The notes below the pieces were generated by a model. It searched no databases. It worked only from the letters and a program-made list of their open reading frames with translations, and was not told where the DNA came from. A DNA stretch of 64,000 bases from Sphingobacteriales bacterium UTBCD1. Lineage in GTDB: Bacteria > Bacteroidota > Bacteroidia > Chitinophagales > Chitinophagaceae. Each line of letters opens with the position of its first letter. Within the stretch, counting starts at the first letter, position 1. The translations under genes and the position numbers were made by a program. This document shows positions 28,220 to 36,504 of the stretch, piece after piece. Where the stretch lies: contig MWTC01000016.1 in NCBI GenBank assembly GCA_002066995.1, positions 124,001 to 188,000 of the forward strand. Direction: 5' to 3'.

Positions 28220-28240
28220 GCTGTGATCAGTTGAATATTT

Positions 28241-30169
28241 TTATTTCCATAAATACAAAACGATAATGACCAGTACGATGATGCCTATAAAAAAATACAT
28301 GGCATAGGCCTGTACTTTTCCTGATTGAATACCTTTGATCCATCCGGAAATTTTTGCCGTACTGTATGCCATTCCGTTCATAGTGCCATCTACTATATTT
28401 CTGTCAATCCATGCTGCCGGCCTTCCTACCAGGTTAAAAATAATTTTCTTTGTTACGAAAAGATAGATCTCATCCATGTAAAATTTTTTATGAGCTGCCT
28501 GATACAGGCCTCCGAAAGCTGCGGCAACCCGATGCGGCCTGTTGCTTTCAGTTTTATACATCCACATGGCGATTGCTATCCCTGCCAGGGCGAAGCAAAC
28601 AGGTGCAATAGAAAAATTCAGATGAAATGCTGATTCTAATAATTTTCCATCGGAAGAAACATATTTTCCAAAGGGAATAAATCCAATGAACATTGTACCT
28701 GCCCCGAGAATGATGAGTGGCAATTTCATCGTGAAACTTATTCCGTGAGGTGGTTCGTGCTTTTCTCTTTGTTTGTTCCAGAAAACAGAGAAATAAAGCC
28801 GGAACATATAAAATACGGTAAGCCCGGAGGTAAAAAGAGCAATAGAATAAATAAATTTATTGGAATTGAATGCTGCAAGCAATACTTCTTCTTTACTGAA
28901 AAACCCTGCAAAGGGAGGAACTCCCGAGATAGCCAGGCAGGCGATCAGGAATGTGATATGAGTGACCGGCATAAATTTTCTAAGGCTCCCCATGTCTTTC
29001 ATTTCATTGCTGTGCACTGCATGGATTATTGCGCCTGCGCCGAGGAATAAAAGGGATTTAAAAAATGCATGAGTGAACAAATGAAACATGGAAGCGGTAA
29101 AGCCTGTACCGGCTTCGCCTCCGTATTTTGCGGCACCAAGTGCAAACATCATATAGCCGATCTGTGAAATGGTAGAATAGGCCAGTACTCTTTTTATATC
29201 TGTTTGCGTACAGGCAATAAGTGCTGCGAGTAATGCAGAAATTGCGCCCAGCCATGTTACTATATGCAGGGCAGCTTCATTGATAGAATAAACCGGGAAT
29301 AATCTTGCCACCAAATAAACCCCCGCCACCACCATCGTTGCAGCATGTATCAATGCAGAAACAGGAGTAGGGCCTTCCATTGCATCCGGCAGCCAGATAT
29401 GAAGCGGGAACATGGCTGATTTACCGGCGCCTCCAATAAAGACTAAAGTAAGCGCCCAGGTCATTACCGAGATGCCAAGAAATGATGCAGTAGTGATATT
29501 GATGTATTGTGAAGATTGCGTGTTGGTGAGCCTTTCTATCAATGTATTAAAATCAAGCGTTCCTCCTTCATAAGCAAGGATGAGAATACCGATCAGGAAA
29601 CCGAGGTCTGCAAACCGTGTTACGATAAACGCTTTTTTTGAAGCGGCAACGGCAGAAGGCCTGTCATAATAAAATCCTATCAGTAAATAGGAAGATATGC
29701 CCACCAGTTCCCAGAAAAAATAAATCTGGAAAATATTGGAGGCCATTACCAATCCAAGCATTGAAAATGTAAAGAGGGAAAGAAAAGAATAATAGGTGCT
29801 GAATCGTTCTTCACCTTTCATATATCCGAGGCTGAAAATATGCACCATTAAAGAAACAAAAGTCACTATTACCAGCATCATCACCGAAATGGCATCTACC
29901 AGGATACCCATATTGATAGAGGTGCCCGAAGAAAATTGCAGCCAGGTGTATTTTAGGGGAATAATGGTTTGATAGGTGTCATGCACTTTCCCGCTGACGA
30001 AAAAATATTGATAAGCAGTATAAAAAGCCAGGGCTGTTGACATGACCAGGATCAGGACACCGATGTAACCGGAGGATCGCCTGAAATATTTTTTTCCGAA
30101 TAATCCCAGTAATACAAAGCCTGCTAAAGGGAGCAGCGGGATCAATGCTATGTAGTCTGAGTAGTTCAT
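28241..30169 (-). CDS. nuoL: NADH-quinone oxidoreductase subunit L
   Basis: A 642-residue subunit, the largest antiporter-like member of complex I. It carries FFWELVGISSYLLIGFYYDR, SAMFPLHIWLPDAMEGPTPV and the C-terminal extension expected for the lateral amphipathic helix (about 560-642, ending in a membrane anchor). The start ATG is at 30169, with an 82-base gap after nuoK, the longest spacing within the L-M-N half. Confidence 0.98.
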   Translation of the reverse strand: MNYSDYIALIPLLPLAGFVLLGLFGKKYFRRSSGYIGVLILVMSTALAFYTAYQYFFVSGKVHDTYQTIIPLKYTWLQFSSGTSINMGILVDAISVMMLVIVTFVSLMVHIFSLGYMKGEERFSTYYSFLSLFTFSMLGLVMASNIFQIYFFWELVGISSYLLIGFYYDRPSAVAASKKAFIVTRFADLGFLIGILILAYEGGTLDFNTLIERLTNTQSSQYINITTASFLGISVMTWALTLVFIGGAGKSAMFPLHIWLPDAMEGPTPVSALIHAATMVVAGVYLVARLFPVYSINEAALHIVTWLGAISALLAALIACTQTDIKRVLAYSTISQIGYMMFALGAAKYGGEAGTGFTASMFHLFTHAFFKSLLFLGAGAIIHAVHSNEMKDMGSLRKFMPVTHITFLIACLAISGVPPFAGFFSKEEVLLAAFNSNKFIYSIALFTSGLTVFYMFRLYFSVFWNKQREKHEPPHGISFTMKLPLIILGAGTMFIGFIPFGKYVSSDGKLLESAFHLNFSIAPVCFALAGIAIAMWMYKTESNRPHRVAAAFGGLYQAAHKKFYMDEIYLFVTKKIIFNLVGRPAAWIDRNIVDGTMNGMAYSTAKISGWIKGIQSGKVQAYAMYFFIGIIVLVIIVLYLWK

Positions 30170-30251
30170 CAGTATGTAAAAGTCAAATGTTAAGGGTTAA
30201 AATGATGAGATTTTCAGATCAATATTTCCTGTTTTTTATTTTTTAATTTTT

Positions 30252-30566
30252 TTACCATTTCATTTCAGTTGCATCTTCTACGTCAATAGACCGGTGACTG
30301 CGGAACAGATTAATGATTATTGCGATTGCTACGGCTGCTTCAGCTGCAGCAATTGTTATGATAAAAATGGTAAAGAAAATGCCATCCAGTTTTCCCGGCC
30401 ACAGAAATTTATTAAACACAACGAAGTTGATATTAACACTGTTTAATATCAATTCAATTGCCATCAGCATCGTGATCAGGTTACGGCGGGTAAACAAACC
30501 GTACATGCCGATAAAGAAAAGGGCTGTACTCAGGAATAAAATATGGCTTATTGGTATTCCGCTCAT
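30252..30566 (-). CDS. nuoK: NADH-quinone oxidoreductase subunit K
   Basis: A 104-residue membrane subunit with three transmembrane helices. The two conserved membrane glutamates of the E-channel are visible: MAIELILNSVNIN and ITIAAAEAAVAIAI. Its start overlaps the end of nuoJ by four bases (ATGA type), which indicates translational coupling. Confidence 0.97.
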   Translation of the reverse strand: MSGIPISHILFLSTALFFIGMYGLFTRRNLITMLMAIELILNSVNINFVVFNKFLWPGKLDGIFFTIFIITIAAAEAAVAIAIIINLFRSHRSIDVEDATEMKW

Positions 30567-31117
30567 TTTTTATTGGTATTTGCAGCCTGTTCGTTTTCTC
30601 CTTTGGCCTGGTTAGTTGAAGTTTTCATCGCTATCACAATGCATCCTATCATTGCGGCGAGTAACAAAATGCTTACTGCCTCAAAAGGCAAGGCAAATCC
30701 CTGTTCACCTGTTGTCAGCATCTGGTTGCCTATTTTGGAAATACCGGCATCAAATGTTCCCTCGCCGGAGATAAAATTGTTCTTATAGATCAGAAGGTAA
30801 GTAAATGCAAAACCAAACAACACGGCGAATACCGATGCAATAGTCCTTTTTACGGGAGCTTTTGGCATTTCTGTGCCGGACTGTTGTGTCAGGAAAACAG
30901 AAAAAATGATCAGCACTACGATCCCGCCGACATAAACAACGATTTGTACGGCAGCAATGAATTCCACCTGTAACCAGAAATACAGTGCGGAAACCCCAAC
31001 AAGGGAAAAAAGCAGCCAGATGGCAGAGCGGAATATCTTTCTTGTGGTCATCGCCAGTAAGCCACAGCCCAGGATGAAGGCAGCGATCACATAAAATAGT
31101 ATTTGCGAAGCAGTCAT
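30563..31117 (-). CDS. nuoJ: NADH-quinone oxidoreductase subunit J
   Basis: A 184-residue membrane subunit with five hydrophobic helices. VQIVVYVGGIVVLIIFSVFL contains the conserved Tyr/Gly pi-bulge helix of the family. The C-terminus is hydrophilic. I begin at ATG 31117 (TASQILFYVIAAF); an in-frame TTG at 31135 would add six residues without support. It overlaps nuoK by four bases. Confidence 0.96.
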   Translation of the reverse strand: MTASQILFYVIAAFILGCGLLAMTTRKIFRSAIWLLFSLVGVSALYFWLQVEFIAAVQIVVYVGGIVVLIIFSVFLTQQSGTEMPKAPVKRTIASVFAVLFGFAFTYLLIYKNNFISGEGTFDAGISKIGNQMLTTGEQGFALPFEAVSILLLAAMIGCIVIAMKTSTNQAKGENEQAANTNKK

Positions 31118-31220
31118 GTAAAATTCAAATATCAAAAATCAGAAATTAAAAGCTGAAATTTCAAAAGCTTTGAATGTTTTTCTGATCATTAATTGGTTTT
31201 TATAATTTTTCCGGTCATGC

Positions 31221-31703
31221 TTATTCCACACCATCCCGGATCTTTGAACCGGGTTTGTTCAATATTTTAATCAGGTCATTTCTGTTTGTTACGCTGTGCT
31301 CAAATGCCTGGTCCATTTTGATGGCGTCAGTAGGGCAGGCTTCAATGCACAAATTACACATGGTACACATGTCCAGGTGATAGACAAAAGTGTCCAGCGC
31401 TTTTTTCTTTTTTCCATCCGGGGTGAGATCAAATTTGGTGATGATCTTAATAGACCCGTTTGGGCATGCAATTTCGCAGGCGGTGCACCCGGTACAGGCA
31501 TGTTCATTGTTTTCATCATGTATCAGCACTACTTCACCGCGAAATCGTTCGGGCAGCAGGAGGGTATCCCTGTTGTCGGGATACAACTGCGTGATCTTTT
31601 CCTTTCTGTGTTTTAGGGCGTATTTGCCGGTCAGTTTCATTCCGGTGGCCAATGATTTTACTGCACCTAAAACTTCGCCAAGATAATTTTTTATGAAGCC
31701 CAT
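31221..31703 (-). CDS. nuoI: NADH-quinone oxidoreductase subunit I (ferredoxin-like)
   Basis: A 160-residue peripheral-arm subunit with two 4Fe-4S motifs, CTGCTACEIACP and CTMCNLCIEACP, which form clusters N6a and N6b feeding N2 in NuoB. In a complex without NuoEFG, as this operon suggests, NuoI and NuoB are the entry path for electrons from ferredoxin or another donor (known for the related 11-subunit complexes). It is separated from nuoH by 10 bases. Confidence 0.97.
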   Translation of the reverse strand: MGFIKNYLGEVLGAVKSLATGMKLTGKYALKHRKEKITQLYPDNRDTLLLPERFRGEVVLIHDENNEHACTGCTACEIACPNGSIKIITKFDLTPDGKKKKALDTFVYHLDMCTMCNLCIEACPTDAIKMDQAFEHSVTNRNDLIKILNKPGSKIRDGVE

Positions 31704-31713
31704 ACTAAAAAAT

Positions 31714-32790
31714 TTAAAAATGCCATTTCATGATCGCAATAAATGTTGCCAGCAATAAATTGATCATGCTGATGGGTAACAGGTATTTCCATTCCAGGTT
31801 CAGCAACTGATCGATACGCAACCTGGGAAAGGTCCATCGGAACCACATGATGACGAAGATCAGGAAAAATGTTTTCCCAAAGAACCATACTGAGGATGGA
31901 ATATAATCCATCACTTCGTTGAATTTGGTACCTGTACCAAAATGCAGGGGCATCCACCCGCCCAGGAACAGAGTAGCACCCAGCGCACAAACCACAAAGA
32001 TGTTTACATATTCTGCCAGGAAGAATAATGCGAATTTCATTCCTGAATACTCCGTATGAAAACCGGCTGTCAGTTCCGATTCAGCCTCTGCAAGGTCAAA
32101 CGGTGCCCGGTTGGTTTCTGCAGTGACCGCAATAATAAAAATAATAAAGGCGATCCATACCGGCAGGTGTCCTTTAAATATCCACCATCCGTTTTCCTGT
32201 GAGGTGATGATTTCTGAAAGTTTCAGGCTGCCGGTTAAAACAATAACCGCTAATATGGAGAGCCCGGCAGATAGTTCATAGCTGACTATTTGCGCACCAC
32301 TACGCATGGCGCCCAGTAATGAATATTTATTATTGCTTGCCCAACCTGCCATCAATATCCCGATCACAGAGAGTGAGGAGACTGCGGTAATAAAAAATAC
32401 ACCGATATTAATATCCCATATCTGGAAACCTTTGGCGAACATCAATGGCGCCAACACAACCATTGCTACAATCATGACAATGAATGGCGCCAGGTTGAAT
32501 AAAAGTTTATCCACCCCGTTTGGTGTCATACCTTCTTTTACTATCAGTTTCAACGTATCTGCTGTGGTCTGAAATATTCCTTTGGGGCCGACACGGTTGG
32601 GGCCTAAACGTAATTGCATTACGGCAGAAACTTTTCGTTCCATGTATATAAGTACCAGGCCGAGCATAGCAAACAAACCGATTGCCAATGCACCGATAAT
32701 TGCAAATTCAATCAGCATCGCTATTGTAGGATTGAACGTGGCATACAGCCAATCGTGAATGTTATCTGTTATATTTTGCAAACTCCACAC
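31714..32790 (-). CDS. nuoH: NADH-quinone oxidoreductase subunit H
   Basis: A 358-residue membrane subunit forming the quinone tunnel. Signatures are ERKVSAVMQLRLGPNRVGPK, ETNRAPFDLAEAESELTAGF and FHTEYSGMKFALFF. The start is GTG at 32790; the next ATG would remove the first helix. It follows nuoD directly (46 bases, or more if nuoD starts later), in the place where nuoE, nuoF and nuoG normally stand in 14-gene operons. Confidence 0.97.
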   Translation of the reverse strand: MWSLQNITDNIHDWLYATFNPTIAMLIEFAIIGALAIGLFAMLGLVLIYMERKVSAVMQLRLGPNRVGPKGIFQTTADTLKLIVKEGMTPNGVDKLLFNLAPFIVMIVAMVVLAPLMFAKGFQIWDINIGVFFITAVSSLSVIGILMAGWASNNKYSLLGAMRSGAQIVSYELSAGLSILAVIVLTGSLKLSEIITSQENGWWIFKGHLPVWIAFIIFIIAVTAETNRAPFDLAEAESELTAGFHTEYSGMKFALFFLAEYVNIFVVCALGATLFLGGWMPLHFGTGTKFNEVMDYIPSSVWFFGKTFFLIFVIMWFRWTFPRLRIDQLLNLEWKYLLPISMINLLLATFIAIMKWHF

Positions 32791-32836
32791 TGCTTAATTA
32801 CAAATTATTAGTTATTAATTTTTTTCATCCCAGGAG

Positions 32837-33985
32837 TTACCTGTCTATATCCGGTATCACCAGATCCAATGTTCCCATGATCGCAACAAGGTCTCCTATC
32901 TTTTGTCCTCTCGCCATATGATCCAATGCTGATAAGTTACAATAACCCGGCGATCGGAATTTAATACGGTAAGGAGTTGTTCCCCCTTCACTGATAAGGT
33001 ACACTCCAAGTTCACCCCGGGCTGTTTCTACCCTTGAGTAAAATTCACCTTTGGGCAATTTCAGTACAGCTTTGGTTTTTGCCTGGAAATCTCCTTCTGG
33101 TATATTATCAATTAATTGTTCGATGACCGACATTGATTGTTTCATTTCTTTGATGCGAACCATGTAGCGGGAAAAACTATCACCACCGGCCTCAATAATC
33201 TCATCGAATTGCAATTTGTCATATACTTCATAAGGATATAACTTCCGGATATCACATTGCACACCACTTCCCCGTGCTGAAGGCCCGCTCATCCCGTAAG
33301 ATATGGCATCTTCTTTTGAAATATAGCCAACGCCTTTTGTACGGTTTTGAAAAATGATGTTGTCTGTGATCAGTTCGTCATATTCATGGATCTTTTTTTT
33401 GAAATGGTCAATGAAAGCATGAACTTTTTTCTGAAAGTCCGGATGTATGTCTGACATCACCCCCCCGGGAACCATATAGTTCATTGTTAGCCGGGTGCCA
33501 CAGGTTTCTTCCATAATGTCATTGATCATTTCTCTTTCACGAAAAGCGAGAAAGAAGGGCGTTAATGCTCCTACATCCATAGCAAGGGCGCCCCACCATA
33601 GCTGGTGCGAAGCAAGCCTGGTGAGTTCGTCCATCAGTACACGGATCACCTGTGCTCTTGGCGGAACTTCCAGTTGCATTCCTTTTTCCACACATAGCGC
33701 ACATCCGTGGTTGTTTATATGCGCAGAGAGATAATCCATTCTGCTGGTTACGTAAATGAATTGCCGGTAAGTCAGGCTCTCACACATTTTCTCAATTGAT
33801 CTATGAATGTAACCGAGATGAGGTTCCACTTTTTTTACCGTCTCCCCATTCAAAGTGATGATGAGGTGCAATACCCCGTGTGTGGAGGGGTGCTGTGGTC
33901 CCACATTTATGATCATGTCGGATTCACCATTCCCGGAAAAGGGAGTGGGAGTGGATTCATTTACTATTGAAGTTTCCCTGTACAT
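32837..33985 (-). CDS. nuoD: NADH-quinone oxidoreductase subunit D
   Basis: A 382-residue hydrogenase-like subunit that lines the quinone site. NVGPQHPSTHGVLHL near the start and SAHINNHGCALCVEK are family marks. The C-terminus DLVAIMGTLDLVIPDIDR is canonical. The ATG at 33985 is taken as start; an in-frame GTG at 34033 would add 16 residues of no recognisable homology. It is separate from NuoC, not fused as in some Bacteroides. Confidence 0.96.
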   Translation of the reverse strand: MYRETSIVNESTPTPFSGNGESDMIINVGPQHPSTHGVLHLIITLNGETVKKVEPHLGYIHRSIEKMCESLTYRQFIYVTSRMDYLSAHINNHGCALCVEKGMQLEVPPRAQVIRVLMDELTRLASHQLWWGALAMDVGALTPFFLAFREREMINDIMEETCGTRLTMNYMVPGGVMSDIHPDFQKKVHAFIDHFKKKIHEYDELITDNIIFQNRTKGVGYISKEDAISYGMSGPSARGSGVQCDIRKLYPYEVYDKLQFDEIIEAGGDSFSRYMVRIKEMKQSMSVIEQLIDNIPEGDFQAKTKAVLKLPKGEFYSRVETARGELGVYLISEGGTTPYRIKFRSPGYCNLSALDHMARGQKIGDLVAIMGTLDLVIPDIDR

Positions 33986-34062
33986 TCGGATCTCAGGATC
34001 ATTTTTTTTATTCACAATATTTTTTCTGACCACTCTTCACCGGGAAGAAGCAGATCAGTTAT

Positions 34063-34521
34063 CTACAGTTTTATCATATTTACCGGATCTTCAAAATCTT
34101 TTCTCATCGGATTTTTTCCTTCCCATCCTTCCGGGAGTATCAGCAAACGCAGGTCGGGATGATGCAGGAAATTCACTCCGAACATTTCATAAGCTTCCCG
34201 TTCATTAAACTCTGCCGTTCTCCATAAATGTGCAACAGTTTCTATCTCCGGTGTATTCCGATCCAGTTTTGCTTTTACTACGATCGTATGGCGGAATGTG
34301 GTGGAACTCAGGTGATATACCATTGTCAGGTGAGTCTTCCAGTCAATACAGGTCACACAAAACAAGTAGTCAAACAACAAGTCCGGTGATTTTTTGAGTT
34401 GTTCTGCAAATGGTAACCATGATGCAGGATCAATCTGCACATTCAACCATTCCCCGCCTTCTTCAAAAGTGGCAGAAGGTAAGAGGTCAGTAATTTTTAT
34501 TTTCAGTTCTTCTCTTGTCAT
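34063..34521 (-). CDS. nuoC: NADH-quinone oxidoreductase subunit C
   Basis: A 152-residue peripheral-arm subunit. The family signature is FNEREAYEMFGVNFLHHPDL, followed by LLILPEGWEGKNPMRKDF. It stands between nuoB (9 bases upstream) and nuoD. Confidence 0.96.
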   Translation of the reverse strand: MTREELKIKITDLLPSATFEEGGEWLNVQIDPASWLPFAEQLKKSPDLLFDYLFCVTCIDWKTHLTMVYHLSSTTFRHTIVVKAKLDRNTPEIETVAHLWRTAEFNEREAYEMFGVNFLHHPDLRLLILPEGWEGKNPMRKDFEDPVNMIKL

Positions 34522-34530
34522 TTAAAAAGA

Positions 34531-35103
34531 TTATTCCCGTTTTTGCCCGTCCGGCTGGATCGCCGGGGCGGACATCCTGATTTGTTCCCGGGTCATTCCG
34601 CTTTTTATTTTTTCCTGCAAAGTGATGAGTGCATGTATCAAAGCTTCCGGCCTTGGCGGGCATCCCGCTATGTACACATCAACAGGAATGACATGATCTG
34701 CTCCTTTCACAACGGAATAAGTGTTATAAAAAAAAGGGCCGCCGCTTGTGGCGCAGGCGCCCATGGCTACAACATATTTCGGATCTGCCATCTGGTCATA
34801 GAGGCGTTTGAGCACAGGCGCCATTTTATTTACAATAGTGCCGGCAATGATTATGACATCTGCCTGCCGGGGAGTAGCTCTTGCCACTTCAAATCCGAAT
34901 CGTGACCAGTCATATTTTGCAGAGGCAGCACTCATCATCTCTATAGCACAACAACTGGTTCCAAATACCAACGGCCACAGGGAATTGCTCCTTGCCCAAT
35001 TGATCACCTGGTCCATCTTTCCTAACAGGATGCCTCCACCCGGTGTCTGGTGAACCGTACCGGGAAAAGGATCTACCTCTTGTATTCCGGGTTTCACTTC
35101 CAT
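34531..35103 (-). CDS. nuoB: NADH-quinone oxidoreductase subunit B
   Basis: A 190-residue subunit holding cluster N2. Cysteines are seen in [10 protein letters not shown] (adjacent pair), [11 protein letters not shown] and [11 protein letters not shown], the complete ligand set. The operon is tightly packed here: the start overlaps nuoA by 10 bases. Confidence 0.98.
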   Translation of the reverse strand: MEVKPGIQEVDPFPGTVHQTPGGGILLGKMDQVINWARSNSLWPLVFGTSCCAIEMMSAASAKYDWSRFGFEVARATPRQADVIIIAGTIVNKMAPVLKRLYDQMADPKYVVAMGACATSGGPFFYNTYSVVKGADHVIPVDVYIAGCPPRPEALIHALITLQEKIKSGMTREQIRMSAPAIQPDGQKRE

Positions 35104-35444
35104 TTCAACGCTCCTTTTTTGTGTGCATAGAGAAAGCCGGTGAACAGTATGAAAAAAAATATAACAATTTCAATTAGCGCCAGCCAGCCGATTTCTTTTA
35201 CCACTACCGCCCACGGAAATAAGAAAATCAGTTCTACATCGAAGATCAGGAATACTAAAGCAAACAGATAGTATCCTACATTGAACTGGATCCAGCTCGG
35301 GCCCGTAGTGACAACACCACATTCATACGCTTCTCCTTTCTGTTTGTTCGTTGTTGCTTTGGTTACCACTTTGGCAACCAATATTGCGATCCCCGAAAAA
35401 GCGATAGCTGCGATTGTGAGTGCGATCAGTGAACCGGCGCCCAT
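35094..35444 (-). CDS. nuoA: NADH-quinone oxidoreductase subunit A
   Basis: A 116-residue three-helix membrane subunit. The loop [20 protein letters not shown] has the conserved Glu-Cys-Gly of the quinone-site loop, followed by [18 protein letters not shown]. The ATG at 35444 is chosen; an in-frame GTG at 35462 would add six residues. It opens the 11-gene nuo operon; a ferredoxin reductase-like gene ends 110 bases upstream. Confidence 0.96.
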   Translation of the reverse strand: MGAGSLIALTIAAIAFSGIAILVAKVVTKATTNKQKGEAYECGVVTTGPSWIQFNVGYYLFALVFLIFDVELIFLFPWAVVVKEIGWLALIEIVIFFFILFTGFLYAHKKGALKWK

Positions 35445-35554
35445 ACAAAAAATGATTTGCACGAATATAGCAAGTAGTTCTTAAAAACAGGCATGATGAA
35501 TATCACCAGGTTTATTGTAAAATATCATCAGATGATAAGGGATCTTAATAGGAA

Positions 35555-36274
35555 CTAACCATACAATTCACGGTGAATTGATTTTTTATCGTAACCCATT
35601 GCCAGGATCCGTTTATGTGCTTCGTCCACCATGTTTTTCCAACCGCAAAGATAGAAATGTGCCGGCTGCTTCTCTTTGCAGAGTTCTTCATAGATTTCGT
35701 GTACATATCCCTGGCGGCCTTCCCATTGCTCCCGGGACAAAGTCGGGATATAATAAAAGCCTGGTATTTCGGATGCCAGAGCTTTCATTTCATCATAGTA
35801 CAGTATATCTCCTTTTTTCCGGGTACCGAAGATCAGATAAATATTATTATGAACTGCAGGATATGATTTTAAATGATACATCATGCTCCTGAAGGGTGCA
35901 ATGCCTGTGCCGGTACAGATCAAAAAGATTTCTTTGTCCAGAACTTCAGGCAAAGTAAAAACGCCCTGGGGTCCGCGGAAGGAAAGCGTACTTCCAACCT
36001 TGATATGATTGAATATGTAGCCGGATCCTGCTCCGCCTTCTGCAAATACGATGACCAGTTCAAATACATTTGTTCCGTCTGGCCAGCTGGCAATAGAATA
36101 ACTACGCCATCTCTTATTAGACTTTTCATGAATCGGAAGATCCAGGGTGATAAATTGACCGGGAATAAAATCAAAGGAGCTTACTTCAGACACTTCCACC
36201 CAAAAACGCCTGGTATTGTATGTGTGATTCTCAATCCGGATAACGGTACCTGTCCTCCATGGTAAAACTGCCAT
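35555..36274 (-). CDS. Ferredoxin/flavodoxin-NADP(+) reductase-like FAD oxidoreductase
   Basis: A 239-residue flavoprotein of the ferredoxin-NADP reductase family. The FAD motif is R57-S-Y59-S in WRSYSIAS. The nucleotide-binding domain has CTGTGIAPFRSM at 120-131 and a C-terminal YLCGWKNMVDEAH. It has no iron-sulfur domain. It moves electrons between NAD(P)H and ferredoxin or flavodoxin. It lies on the same strand just upstream of nuoA, in a genome region where nuoEFG are absent and PFOR is present, so a link to complex I electron supply is attractive but inferred. Confidence 0.85.
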   Translation of the reverse strand: MAVLPWRTGTVIRIENHTYNTRRFWVEVSEVSSFDFIPGQFITLDLPIHEKSNKRWRSYSIASWPDGTNVFELVIVFAEGGAGSGYIFNHIKVGSTLSFRGPQGVFTLPEVLDKEIFLICTGTGIAPFRSMMYHLKSYPAVHNNIYLIFGTRKKGDILYYDEMKALASEIPGFYYIPTLSREQWEGRQGYVHEIYEELCKEKQPAHFYLCGWKNMVDEAHKRILAMGYDKKSIHRELYG

Positions 36275-36504
36275 TCTGTTATATTAAAAGATTAAGTCTG
36301 GCTGTAAAGATAAACTGTATGCAATATCTTTTTTAAAAACGGAGAAAATAAAAAGTAAAAATTTTTAATATATATTTTCTCATCCGAAAAAGTTCATGCA
36401 GGTCCGGCCCCGGTTCAATATTTTTTATGAGCAGTAACGGGTGTCTGGTTGAAAAGACAAAGGCTTTCTCTTGCTAAGTTGTGCAGCAACAGGGATAGCA
36501 TCCC

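Noticed and set aside
25255-30169. NuoL, NuoM and NuoN as an Mrp-type antiporter
   Set aside because: They lie in one operon with nuoA-D and nuoH-K, so complex I is the better explanation.
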